Both the position numbers and the translations under genes were made by a program. A stretch of 64,000 nucleotides of DNA from contig NZ_JXKM01000009.1 of assembly GCF_001885905.1 (NCBI RefSeq), forward strand, positions 1 to 64,000, written 5' to 3'. The notes beneath the pieces are model-generated. The model was not told the DNA's origin. It saw only the letters and a list, made by a program, of their open reading frames with translations, and ran no database searches. This document shows, piece after piece, positions 54,926-63,087 of the stretch; the stretch's first letter is position 1; each line of letters begins with the position of its first letter. Source of the stretch: Enterococcus devriesei (lineage in GTDB: Bacteria > Bacillota > Bacilli > Lactobacillales > Enterococcaceae).

Positions 54926-56578
54926 TTAATAAAATTGATCGGGCAAGATCGTTTTTCCTAATTCTTTGTTGTCGCTGTAATCGATTGGAATATCAATAAT
55001 CACTGGACCATCGGTTTGCAAGCCTTCTTGAATTGCAGCTTCCAATTCTGCCTGAGATGTCGCACGGAGACCCTTGGCCCCGAATGCTTCCGCATATTTT
55101 ACAAAATCAACTGGACCAAAATGAACACCAGAAGATCGATCGTATTTCATTTCTTCTTGGAATTCCACCATATTGTAACTGCCATCGTTCCAAATCAAAT
55201 GAATAATTTTTTGCTTCAATCGAACGGCTGTTTCCAGCTCTTGAGCGGAGAATAAGAAACCGCCGTCTCCGGAGATTGAAAAGATCTGGGTATTTGGTCG
55301 AACTAAAGCTGCGGAGATGGCCCATGGCAAGGCCACACCAAGGGTTTGCATCCCATTACTGAACAATAGATGACGTGGTTCGTAACTGCGGAAATGGCGT
55401 GCCATCCAAATATAATGGCTACCAACATCGACTGTTACGGTCATCTCATCACTGACATTTTTTTGCAAAGTATCGATGACCGCTAACGGATGCACTCGAC
55501 CCTCAACAGAAGCAAAGTGCTTATTGCCATTTTCTAATTTGTCTTGCAGCGTAGTCAAATAATGGACTGCATCTTCAGACAATTCATAATGATCGATCGC
55601 TTCACTTAAGTTTTTCATCGTTTTAGCGATACTACCGATCAATTCTACCTCTGGTTGCATGTATTGATCGATTTCCATCGGTACCTCATCTATTACTACA
55701 ATACGCGCATCCTTCTCCGCATTCCAATTTCGTGCTTCGTATTCGATTGGATCATAACCCACTGCAAGCACGAGATCACTGCGTTTTAATAGCATATCTC
55801 CTGGTTGGTTACGGAACAAACCAACACGACCAAAGAAATGATTTTCTAATTCACGTGAGATAATTCCCGCTCCTTGAAAAGTTTCAACAACTGGCAAACC
55901 GGTTTTTTCTACTAATTTGCGAATGGCTCGGGTTTCATTTTCACCTGAAGCGCGCATTCCAACCAGTAGGACGGGCAATTTTGCTTCTTTGATCCGTTGA
56001 ATCAAATCCTGAATGTCTTCTGTTGAAGCAGCCCCTAAAATTGGAGCAGATAAGGGATTAATCGCTGCTCCCTTCACCTCGCCATCGGTCACATCTTGCG
56101 GGATTGAAAGGAAGCTTGCACCTTTTTTAGCAGTCTTCGCGATGCGATAGGCATTCGCAATACTTTCTGATAATGTTTCAGGATCTTGAATCTCAGAACT
56201 ATATTTTGTAATTGGGGCAAATAGAGCTGCATTGTCCATGCTTTGATGAGTCAGTTTTGATAAATCGGACCGTTTTACTTGTCCAGCCAAAGCTAAAACA
56301 GGATCGCCTTCCGCTGTAGCAGTCACTAACCCGGTTGCTAAATTACTTGCACCCGGTCCACTAGTTGCGATAACCACACCGGGTTCGCCAGTCAAACGGC
56401 CGATTGCTTGTGCCATAAAAGCCGCATTTTGTTCGTGACGAGCTAAAATTAATTGCGGGCCATGATCTTCTAATGTATCGAAAACGCCGTCGATCTTGGC
56501 GCCGGGAATTCCAAAAATAAATGGAACATTATGATTTTCTAAACTTCTAACAATGATTTCTGCACCTTTTTTATTCAC
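54926..56578 (-). CDS. alsS: Acetolactate synthase, catabolic
   Basis: Thiamine-diphosphate enzyme joining two pyruvates to alpha-acetolactate. From GTG at 56578 it has 550 residues: N-terminal [15 protein letters not shown] and [11 protein letters not shown] with the catalytic glutamate, [15 protein letters not shown], and the ThDP motif [16 protein letters not shown] ending in NDGSYN. It lacks the FAD-dependent regulation of anabolic IlvB and has no small subunit gene beside it, which, with alsD, marks the catabolic form. The GTG start follows AGGAGAT; the frame extends ten codons more to an ATG without a ribosome site. Confidence 0.95.
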   Translation of the reverse strand: MNKKGAEIIVRSLENHNVPFIFGIPGAKIDGVFDTLEDHGPQLILARHEQNAAFMAQAIGRLTGEPGVVIATSGPGASNLATGLVTATAEGDPVLALAGQVKRSDLSKLTHQSMDNAALFAPITKYSSEIQDPETLSESIANAYRIAKTAKKGASFLSIPQDVTDGEVKGAAINPLSAPILGAASTEDIQDLIQRIKEAKLPVLLVGMRASGENETRAIRKLVEKTGLPVVETFQGAGIISRELENHFFGRVGLFRNQPGDMLLKRSDLVLAVGYDPIEYEARNWNAEKDARIVVIDEVPMEIDQYMQPEVELIGSIAKTMKNLSEAIDHYELSEDAVHYLTTLQDKLENGNKHFASVEGRVHPLAVIDTLQKNVSDEMTVTVDVGSHYIWMARHFRSYEPRHLLFSNGMQTLGVALPWAISAALVRPNTQIFSISGDGGFLFSAQELETAVRLKQKIIHLIWNDGSYNMVEFQEEMKYDRSSGVHFGPVDFVKYAEAFGAKGLRATSQAELEAAIQEGLQTDGPVIIDIPIDYSDNKELGKTILPDQFY

Positions 56579-56619
56579 TGTATTACATCTCCTAAAAATC
56601 TGTATCATTTACAATTGGT

Positions 56620-56648
56620 AATATACCATCTATTCTTTTATATATCAA
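56620..56648 (-). promoter_or_regulatory. Promoter of alsSD
   Basis: Minus-strand TTGATA (56643-56648), 17-base spacer, TATATT (56620-56625), about 40 bases before the GTG start of alsS. Confidence 0.65.
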
Positions 56649-56724
56649 GAATGAAACACTTTATAATATTGTTTTTCGGAAACTATTCATATTCGTACAG
56701 AAAATAGATTGATTTTTGACAAAA

Positions 56725-56751
56725 TAAAAAAGGAATGGATTGTTCCACTCC
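56725..56751 (-). terminator. Terminator of trmO
   Basis: Minus-strand GGAGTGGA / TCCATTCC stem (one G-T pair) with a three-base loop, followed by six T. Confidence 0.75.
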
Positions 56752-56770
56752 GAAAACGTCTAACGATCGT

Positions 56771-57235
56771 TTATTCTGTAAAATTAAACTCAGCTGCCCA
56801 GTCGAAATCACCGGAACTTTCGTAACTTTGCGGCCAATGCTGACACCAGTCAGGTCCTTGAAAATTTTCTAAAACATCCGAACTTGGAGTATAAGGCTTA
56901 ATATCCAAAATCGGGCTGCCCTCTTCCGCGTCTAAATAGTCCAAATAAACTTTGTTTGCTTGGAGCTTGAGAATTTTTGCGGCTGACAAAGCGATTGGGT
57001 TAGGCCGAAGCGGTCCTCGTGTCGCAAATGTGCCTAATTTTTCAGGGCCATTTGTATATGGTTTGCTGATCGTCGCCTCTCGCAATTCTGGAATATCTAA
57101 ATGATGGAACCAATAGAGAACATACAGATGACTAAAATCATCCAGTCCAACCAGACCTTCTTGATATTCTGGCAGAAGCTCCAAATAAACAGCACCATTG
57201 TCTTGTTTCACTTTACCGATTTCTTTTATTTCCAT
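56771..57235 (-). CDS. trmO: tRNA (N6-threonylcarbamoyladenosine-37-N6)-methyltransferase TrmO
   Basis: A 154-residue SAM-dependent enzyme of the TsaA/YaeB family that methylates t6A37 of tRNA-Thr. The small beta-barrel fold shows LVGLDDFSHLYVLYWFH, LGTFATRGPLRPNPIALSA (the SAM-binding RxPxRPNPI-type signature) and LDIKPYTPSSD. The domain alone is present, without the C-terminal extension of the E. coli protein, as is common in Firmicutes. It follows the MerR gene by 35 bases on the same strand, so cotranscription is likely, with no obvious functional link. Confidence 0.85.
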   Translation of the reverse strand: MEIKEIGKVKQDNGAVYLELLPEYQEGLVGLDDFSHLYVLYWFHHLDIPELREATISKPYTNGPEKLGTFATRGPLRPNPIALSAAKILKLQANKVYLDYLDAEEGSPILDIKPYTPSSDVLENFQGPDWCQHWPQSYESSGDFDWAAEFNFTE

Positions 57236-57270
57236 AATAAATCCCCCAACTATTTATTGAGTCGCGACCT

Positions 57271-58116
57271 CTACTTAGAAGATAATTCCTCCCGTTGCGT
57301 GAGAGTCAAGGAATTTAGGGGAATTTGTATTTCTGTTAGATAGTCTTCACTATTGTCCGTGTGTTCTGGTCCAACATGACAAATTTGACGAGCGGCTTTT
57401 TCCATCGTAAATTCCGGGTGGAGCTCTAACCACTGGGCAAAGGCTTCATAGGCCTCCGGCAATTGATGATAATTTCCTTTAACGAACAACGTTGCGGCAA
57501 ACTTGATCGCCGTCAGTTGACGGCACTTTAAAGGCGGCTGCACCTCAGTCTTACGCCCCAGCAAAATAGCTAATTCGACATCGACGCCCTCTTCAAGATA
57601 TTCCTGATCATGAAAAATAGTTAGACTTTTTTTTGGATCACTAGGATAAGCAATTTTTTGATCCTTCAATTGCTCAATGAATTCTTCCCAAAAAAGCCCT
57701 TCATGATAAAAAGTTTTTAATTTTTTGCGATAGCTGATGACTTGAAAAGCCGGAATTGATTTGATTGATATTTGATAGTTTTTTTGTTGCTGCATCCGTT
57801 TGAGCATTCGCTGAATCTGCTGCTGTCGAAAACGATCTTGTTGAATTTCTTGCTCGATCACTCGTTCTTTTTCTAGTAGTGCGGCTGTCATGATCTCAGC
57901 ATCTTGCTGGATCAAAATTTTGATTTCCTTTAAAGAAAACTTCAGCTCCCGCAATAATACGATTTGGGCCAATACTTCTAACTGTTTAACGGAATAATAG
58001 CGATAGCCAGATTCGTGATCGATTTGTTTTGGATGGAGCAAACCAATCTCGTCGTAATGATGCAAGGTTCGAATGGATACTTGACCGAGTCGCGAAAACT
58101 CGCCGATTTTCAACAT
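57271..58116 (-). CDS. MerR-family regulator with effector-binding domain
   Basis: A 281-residue regulator. The MerR helix-turn-helix is at 1-70: LKIGEFSRLGQVSIRTLHHY, then DEIGLLHPKQIDHESGYRYY. A coiled-coil dimer helix at about 80-125 is rich in Gln (QQDRFRQQQIQRMLKRMQQQ). The C-terminal 150 residues form a GyrI/BmrR-like ligand-binding domain. The start at 58116 has GGAGGTGGG upstream. It is divergent from the radical-SAM gene; a dyad-containing promoter with a 19-base spacer at 59092-59122 is a possible target. Ligand unknown, probably a hydrophobic or cationic compound. Confidence 0.87.
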   Translation of the reverse strand: MLKIGEFSRLGQVSIRTLHHYDEIGLLHPKQIDHESGYRYYSVKQLEVLAQIVLLRELKFSLKEIKILIQQDAEIMTAALLEKERVIEQEIQQDRFRQQQIQRMLKRMQQQKNYQISIKSIPAFQVISYRKKLKTFYHEGLFWEEFIEQLKDQKIAYPSDPKKSLTIFHDQEYLEEGVDVELAILLGRKTEVQPPLKCRQLTAIKFAATLFVKGNYHQLPEAYEAFAQWLELHPEFTMEKAARQICHVGPEHTDNSEDYLTEIQIPLNSLTLTQREELSSK

Positions 58117-58154
58117 AAACCCACCTCCGCTATTCATTATACCGAGACTTTCGA

Positions 58155-58183
58155 TTGTTATCACCTTGAATTTATGGGATAAT
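58155..58183 (+). promoter_or_regulatory. Promoter of the SPL-like radical SAM gene
   Basis: TTGTTA (58155-58160), 17-base spacer, GATAAT (58178-58183). The start of transcription would fall at about 58190, inside the LexA box. Confidence 0.65.
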
Positions 58184-58188
58184 AAATA

Positions 58189-58201
58189 CGAACGCACGTT
58201 C
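58189..58201 (+). promoter_or_regulatory. LexA (SOS) box
   Basis: CGAACGCACGTTC matches the Gram-positive LexA/DinR consensus CGAACRNRYGTTY at every defined position. It overlaps the expected transcription start and lies directly before the ribosome site AGGAGGT, the ideal place for repression by LexA. Confidence 0.75.
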
Positions 58202-58213
58202 AGGAGGTGTCGA

Positions 58214-59077
58214 ATGCATTATAAAGCATATAAAACTATCTTATCCCCTAAGAATGGGTTGAATCTTTTTCGTGGCTGTACTCACGGCTGTATTTATTGT
58301 GACAGTCGTAGTGATTGCTATCAAATGGATCACCCTTTTGAAGATATTGAGATCAAGGCCAATGCCCTAGAAATTTTTGAACAGGAATTGCAACGGCGGC
58401 GGAAACCTTGCATGATTGGCACCGGCGCTATGACCGATCCTTATATTCAATTAGAACCTCGTCTGCAAATCACTCGTGGCGCTCTTGAATTAATTGAAAA
58501 ATATGAATTCGGGGTAGCGATTCAAACCAAATCCGCCCGCATTTTACGAGATTTGGATTTACTGACGGCGATCAACAAAAAAACTAAAGCGGTGGTGCAA
58601 ATGACTTTGACCACTTACGATGAAGACTTATGTAAAATTTTGGAGCCTTATGTTTCTACTACAAAAGAACGCTTTGAAACATTGATGCGTTTTAAATCGG
58701 TCGAGATTCCATCTGTTGTCTGGCTCTCTCCTATCTTGCCTTTTATTAATGACAGCAAGGAAAACTTGGAAGGGATTCTCGAATACTGTATCCAAGCGGG
58801 GGTCAAAGGAATCCTATGCTTTGGCTTTGGTGTGACCTTGCGAGCCGGCAATCGCGACTTTTTTTATCAGCAGCTAGACAAACACTTTCCTGGTATGAAG
58901 CAAAAATATCGCCTTACTTTTGGTGAAAACTATGTTTGCACCAGCCCTAACAACGATGACTTAATGTCTATTTTTAAGAACACCTGTCAAAAACATGGTA
59001 TCCTTTACCAAACGGAAGACATTTTTCGCTATCTTCATACCTTTGAAGACAAGCGGGAGCAACTTTCTTTATTTTAA
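58214..59077 (+). CDS. SPL-family radical SAM protein, SOS-controlled
   Basis: A 287-residue radical-SAM enzyme. The iron-sulfur cysteines are Cys22, Cys26 and Cys29 in FRGCTHGCIYCDSRSDCYQ. The region MIGTGAMTDPYIQLEPRLQI and the IQTKSARILRDLDLL segment are typical of the spore-photoproduct-lyase-like (SplB/Rv2578c) family. SplB itself repairs UV-made spore photoproduct; this organism does not sporulate and the protein is shorter than SplB, so the true lesion or substrate is unknown. A perfect LexA box in front argues for a role in DNA damage. Start at 58214 set by AGGAGGT. Divergent from a MerR gene. Confidence 0.85.
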   Translation: MHYKAYKTILSPKNGLNLFRGCTHGCIYCDSRSDCYQMDHPFEDIEIKANALEIFEQELQRRRKPCMIGTGAMTDPYIQLEPRLQITRGALELIEKYEFGVAIQTKSARILRDLDLLTAINKKTKAVVQMTLTTYDEDLCKILEPYVSTTKERFETLMRFKSVEIPSVVWLSPILPFINDSKENLEGILEYCIQAGVKGILCFGFGVTLRAGNRDFFYQQLDKHFPGMKQKYRLTFGENYVCTSPNNDDLMSIFKNTCQKHGILYQTEDIFRYLHTFEDKREQLSLF

Positions 59078-59091
59078 AGTAAACAAAAGGC

Positions 59092-59122
59092 TTGCTCTGA
59101 AACTCGTTTCATAAACTATACT
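59092..59122 (+). promoter_or_regulatory. Promoter with 19-base spacer and internal dyad
   Basis: TTGCTC (59092-59097) and TATACT (59117-59122) are 19 bases apart, and the spacer starts with a perfect palindrome TGAAACTCGTTTCA (59098-59111). Long spacers with a dyad are the mark of MerR-activated promoters. The MerR gene at 57271 is a candidate regulator by proximity only. Confidence 0.45.
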
Positions 59123-59151
59123 GCTTTTGTAAAGAAAAAGGAGGAAGTTTT

Positions 59152-59424
59152 ATGAATACCTATATGAAGATTCAAAATACCGAAACACAAGAATATTTTC
59201 ATGTTTCTCTAAATTTTTCTGACCACCAGTTGACCCTCGTTCGAAGCCAAGGTCTGAAACGTCCCCTCACTGAAATATTGCAGTTGACCGACATCAGCAG
59301 CTTAGTCTTTGATGAATTTTTAGGTAGCCCGATTATTAGTTTCTTCTATAAAAATCGTCGCTATACCTTCTACGAATCTGGCCCTGCCGTGACCGAATAC
59401 CTTAAAGAGAACTTAGCGGCTTAA
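59152..59424 (+). CDS. Small conserved hypothetical protein, 90 residues
   Basis: A beta-rich soluble protein: MKIQNTETQEYFHVSLNFSD, DISSLVFDEFLGSPIISFFY and KNRRYTFYESGPAVTEYL with a final helix. The strand pattern ending in a helix recalls PH-like domains, but I do not recognise the family. Strong AAAGGAGGAAG ribosome site and a promoter of its own at 59092. The next gene, a LacI regulator, starts 34 bases downstream and may be cotranscribed. Confidence 0.7.
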   Translation: MNTYMKIQNTETQEYFHVSLNFSDHQLTLVRSQGLKRPLTEILQLTDISSLVFDEFLGSPIISFFYKNRRYTFYESGPAVTEYLKENLAA

Positions 59425-59458
59425 ACATAGAATAAATCCTTGATTAAAGAGGTGTCCC

Positions 59459-60382
59459 ATGGCAAACATCCGTGATATCGCAAGAATTACCGGCTACTCG
59501 GTATCGACGATCTCCCGCGTCCTTAATAACCATCCATATGTAACCGAAGAAAAACGTGAAAAGGTACTGGCCGTCATGGCTGAGCTGAATTACGTTCCGA
59601 ATCGCTCCGCGCAAAATTTGAGCTATGGAAAGACTAAGAATGTCGGGGTTGTCTTGCCTTTTATCAACCACGCTTATTACGATCAAATGCTCAGCGGGAT
59701 CATGCAGGCGGCTTTTGACCACCGTTATCGAGTGAGCTTATTGCCGACGAATTATGATCAAGCGCTGGAAAAAAACTACTTAGACGAATTTGCTACCAAG
59801 ACTTATGACGGACTGATTGTAACTACAAAAGCTAATCCCATCGATGTTTTTCAAGAATACCAACAGTACGGTCCAATCGTTTTTTGTGAGAATATTCCAG
59901 AGGCACCTGTGAGTTGTGTCTATTACAATTTAGAAAACTCTTTACGGGAAGCCTTTCATTATTTAAAAACGAAGGGCGTGAAACATTTAGGGATAACCTT
60001 AGGACGCAGTAAAAATATTAGTCATAACTCGCAAGTAACGTTGCGGATCGCCAAGGAAGTCTTCCCAAACTTCGATGAATCGAATATTTTTTGGGACTGC
60101 TGTGTTCATACCCAAGATGGTGAAAAAGCCGCCGCATTTTTTAAACAGCGTTCCGTTGATGGCATTTTAACCAACGGCGATGAGGTAGCCGCCGTCATTT
60201 TGACTGAGTATGAACGGAATGCTCCTTTAGTGATTGGTCGGGAAAATTTGTTGATCAGTAAATTAGCCGGCTTTCCTAGTATCAACCATCATTTAACTAA
60301 GGTTGGGAAGTTAGCCTTTGAAGCTTTTTTCCATAACAAACAAGAAAAGATTTGTGTTCCTCATGATTTTATTGAACGGTAA
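59459..60382 (+). CDS. LacI-family transcriptional regulator
   Basis: A 307-residue regulator. The N-terminal LacI helix-turn-helix ANIRDIARITGYSVSTISRV is followed by the hinge (NYVPNRSAQNLSYGKTKNVG) and a periplasmic-binding-protein-like sensor (VGVVLPFINHAYYDQMLSGI). It is about 25 residues shorter than LacI but similar to many sugar regulators. No transporter or sugar gene is adjacent in the window, so its effector and targets are unknown; it might act only elsewhere. GAGGTG ribosome site, terminator directly behind. Confidence 0.88.
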   Translation: MANIRDIARITGYSVSTISRVLNNHPYVTEEKREKVLAVMAELNYVPNRSAQNLSYGKTKNVGVVLPFINHAYYDQMLSGIMQAAFDHRYRVSLLPTNYDQALEKNYLDEFATKTYDGLIVTTKANPIDVFQEYQQYGPIVFCENIPEAPVSCVYYNLENSLREAFHYLKTKGVKHLGITLGRSKNISHNSQVTLRIAKEVFPNFDESNIFWDCCVHTQDGEKAAAFFKQRSVDGILTNGDEVAAVILTEYERNAPLVIGRENLLISKLAGFPSINHHLTKVGKLAFEAFFHNKQEKICVPHDFIER

Positions 60383-60383
60383 C

Positions 60384-60431
60384 ATCGAAACAGCCGATTG
60401 AAATTTTCAATCGGCTGTTTCGGCTTTTTTA
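60384..60431 (+). terminator. Terminator of the LacI-type gene
   Basis: GAAACAGCCGATTG / CAATCGGCTGTTTC stem with a seven-base loop, followed by a T-rich stretch. The 220 bases behind it, up to the kinase gene, hold no visible gene. Confidence 0.88.
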
Positions 60432-60651
60432 TATAACGTTGTAAAAAGAATCATTATCTTTAAAATAACTTTAATGCAGCCTCTACTGCTAACTAAAACT
60501 ATAAAGCTTCCTACATTAATACGATTTTGAAATTAGTCAGCACGGTTGTGCTAGCAAGTCTGACTTCTTTCAAAAATAAATTTTTGCTCTACAGTATATT
60601 AACGAAAGATTTTGTATGAATGCTTATTTTTTTCATTTCGTACAACTTTTT

Positions 60652-61560
60652 TCAAATCGTAATTACAAATCGTTTGGTGTATTCTTCACCATCTAGCAGC
60701 GCGATTTTGAATCCGTGTTTTTCAACGATCGTTTTCACGATCGCCAAGCCTAGCCCGTTTCCTTGAAAACTACGTTCGCTTTCGCTCTCACTTATAAAAG
60801 GCTGGAATAATTTTTCTCGCTCATTATAAGGAATCGGGTTGCCGTTATCCGCAAAAATAATTTCTGTGATATCTTTTTGCACAGCGATTGAAATGGCCAG
60901 CTTCGTTTTCGGCGGATTGTGCTTACAGGCATTGATTAACAGATTGCTGAACACCCGATTAAATTCGGTTGGATCGATCATTCTAAAGAGCGGCTCCTCC
61001 GGCAATTCTAACAGCAACTCGATTTGATGGCTTTCCAGCAAGTCATAGTTAGCGGCAATCACTTCTTTTAGCAAATAGTTGACATCGCATTCTTCACTCT
61101 TCAAACGAAATTCAGCTGCATTCAGTTTTGTATATTGAAACATCAGATCCAATAATTCATTAGCTGTCACTGATTTTTGATAAATGATTCCTGAAACTTC
61201 TTTGATTTCTTCTGGTTCAACTATTTCTTCATTGAGTGCCTTGGAAAAACCAGTGATACTCGTCAAAGGGGTCTTCAAATCATGCGCAATATTGGCAAAT
61301 AGTTGGCTTTGTTTTTTTGCGAGCCGCAAACTTTCTTGACCGATTTTTTTAGTTAAACTACGGTAGAACAAGAAAGAAAAAAGAAGCAATGCCACTACTT
61401 GAGCTAGGGTCGCAACGATTGGGGAGACGAGCTGATAGTCTGAACCGAAAACCCAAGTATCCAGCTCATAAATCAACTCATCTATCAGATCACCGATAAT
61501 CGAAATAACAAAAAAATAAAAAATAAAGGAGCGCATAATAGCATTTTTAAGTTTCTCCAT
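60652..61560 (-). CDS. Sensor histidine kinase, VanS-like, of an ABC-transporter-linked system
   Basis: A 302-residue kinase with two membrane helices (about 11-30 and 45-66) and only a short outer loop of about 15 residues. There is no HAMP of normal size. HisKA has His93 in FANIAHDLKTPLTSITG, and the ATPase domain has LLINACKHN, FADNGNPIP and GNGLGLAI. The tiny loop means it probably senses within the membrane or through the linked ABC transporter, as intramembrane-sensing kinases do. Its start overlaps the regulator gene by 14 bases. Confidence 0.85.
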   Translation of the reverse strand: MEKLKNAIMRSFIFYFFVISIIGDLIDELIYELDTWVFGSDYQLVSPIVATLAQVVALLLFSFLFYRSLTKKIGQESLRLAKKQSQLFANIAHDLKTPLTSITGFSKALNEEIVEPEEIKEVSGIIYQKSVTANELLDLMFQYTKLNAAEFRLKSEECDVNYLLKEVIAANYDLLESHQIELLLELPEEPLFRMIDPTEFNRVFSNLLINACKHNPPKTKLAISIAVQKDITEIIFADNGNPIPYNEREKLFQPFISESESERSFQGNGLGLAIVKTIVEKHGFKIALLDGEEYTKRFVITI

Positions 61561-62236
61561 GCGCCACCTCCAAACGATAACCCAAGCCTCGGATTGTCTT
61601 AATCCGCTGATTACCGATCTTGTCCCGCAACTTGCTCATCATGACTCGAACGTTATTGTCACCTGCAAGCGGGTCTTGCCAACCATATTCATAAATTTGT
61701 TCCTTCGTAAAAACTCGCCCAGGCTGTTCCATTAATAATTTTAAAACGCGAAATTCTACCGCCGTCAACGATATCGGGCATCCTTCCACGTAAGCAGTGC
61801 AGGCAGGAACATCGAGTCGCAGTTGGCCTACCTGCAGCGATTCGTTCTTAGCTGTGGCAGAAAGTCCTAATTGATGATACCGCCTTAGTAATGCTTTGAT
61901 CCGAGCAATCGCTTCATTAGGATCAAAGGGCTTCGTCAAATAGTCGTCAGCGCCAATCTCTAAACCGAAAATTCGATCGGAGGCTGTGATCCGTGCCGAG
62001 ATAACCAGAATCGGCAGATTTTTTGTTTTGCGCACTTGGCGAATCAGTTGAAAGCCGTCGATCTCCGGCATCATGATATCAACGATCAACAGGTCAATTT
62101 CTTTTTCAGCCAAAATCGTCAGCGCCTCACGACCATTATAAGCTTCAAAATGATTGATTTCTTCACTTTTTAAATACATTTTCAGCAGCTTGATAATTTC
62201 TTTTTCATCATCGACATGCAAAATATTATAGGCCAT
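61547..62236 (-). CDS. OmpR-family response regulator, VanR-like
   Basis: A 229-residue regulator: acidic pair in HVDDEKEI, phospho-acceptor Asp53 (IVDIMMPEIDG), Ser in LVISARITASDR where Thr is more usual, and Lys in YLTKPFDP. The C-terminal winged helix ends TIRGLGYRLEVAHGET. It lies 77 bases after the ABC ATPase gene and ahead of the overlapping kinase gene. The regulator most likely controls the ABC exporter upstream. Confidence 0.87.
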   Translation of the reverse strand: MAYNILHVDDEKEIIKLLKMYLKSEEINHFEAYNGREALTILAEKEIDLLIVDIMMPEIDGFQLIRQVRKTKNLPILVISARITASDRIFGLEIGADDYLTKPFDPNEAIARIKALLRRYHQLGLSATAKNESLQVGQLRLDVPACTAYVEGCPISLTAVEFRVLKLLMEQPGRVFTKEQIYEYGWQDPLAGDNNVRVMMSKLRDKIGNQRIKTIRGLGYRLEVAHGET

Positions 62237-62313
62237 TCAGAAACGCTCCCTTCCTGAACACATGGTTTACTAATCATTTTATCATATTTTATTTATCGGA
62301 TAGCCGCAGTACC

Positions 62314-63072
62314 TTAAATTTCCGCAGCCAGCATCCTCTCATTGATAGCTTCGATCCGAGTTTCTAGTTGCTCATGTTGATACGTTCCCAAATAAATTTC
62401 CGTAGTAATCTGACCATCCTCCATAAAAAGGACCTTTTCACTTTGGGCCGCCACCTTTGCGTCATGGGTAACGATCACTACTGTCGTTCCAGCTTGATTG
62501 ATTTTCAGTAAAATAGCCATAATTTCTTGCGCTGCTTTGGAGTTCAACGCGCCCGTCGGCTCATCGCCAAAAATTATCTTTGGCTGACCCATCAACGCCC
62601 GGCAAATTCCCGCTCGCTGCAATTGTCCACCAGAAACTTGTGTGATTTTACGGTCTTTAAGCGGGTGGATACCGACCATTCTCATTAACTCCTCTGCTCG
62701 CTTTTCTAACGCACCGGTCTCTTTTCGCTTCGTTAGGCTGGGTAAAATAATATTGTCTATCAGCGAGAGATTTCTCAAAAACGTCGGCTGCTGAAAGATA
62801 AAACCCATTTGCTTTCGGCGAAGATTTGCTAACTGATCTGCTTTCAACTGATTTAGCGACTGCTGATTAAAAACAACCGTTCCCGAATCAAGAGTATCCA
62901 GCCCGCTGATAGCATAAAGCAACGTTGACTTGCCAGAACCAGAAGGCCCCATAATGGCAACAAATTGACCTGCTTCAATTTGAATATCCACTTGATTCAA
63001 GACTACTACCTGCTCTTGCCCTTCACCAAAACTTTTAATTATCTTTTTTCCATCAATCATAATTTGATTCAT
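62314..63072 (-). CDS. ABC transporter ATP-binding protein, MacB/LolD type
   Basis: A 252-residue nucleotide-binding subunit. Walker A GPSGSGKSTLL, Q-loop IFQQPTFLRNLSLIDNI, signature VSGGQLQRAGICRAL, Walker B IIFGDEPTGALN and the switch histidine in VIVTHDAK are all present. The subfamily pairs with FtsX-like permeases for peptide-antibiotic export or sensing. The start at 63072 is preferred as AAAAGGA lies eight bases upstream; the ATG nine bases earlier has no spacing. The permease gene ends 15 bases upstream. Confidence 0.9.
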   Translation of the reverse strand: MNQIMIDGKKIIKSFGEGQEQVVVLNQVDIQIEAGQFVAIMGPSGSGKSTLLYAISGLDTLDSGTVVFNQQSLNQLKADQLANLRRKQMGFIFQQPTFLRNLSLIDNIILPSLTKRKETGALEKRAEELMRMVGIHPLKDRKITQVSGGQLQRAGICRALMGQPKIIFGDEPTGALNSKAAQEIMAILLKINQAGTTVVIVTHDAKVAAQSEKVLFMEDGQITTEIYLGTYQHEQLETRIEAINERMLAAEI

Positions 63073-63087
63073 CTTGATCATCCTTTT

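Noticed and set aside
60520-60570. GTCAGCAC/GTGCT-type stem in the gap before the VanS-like kinase
   Set aside because: The arms match only in part and no T run follows in either direction; too weak for a terminator.
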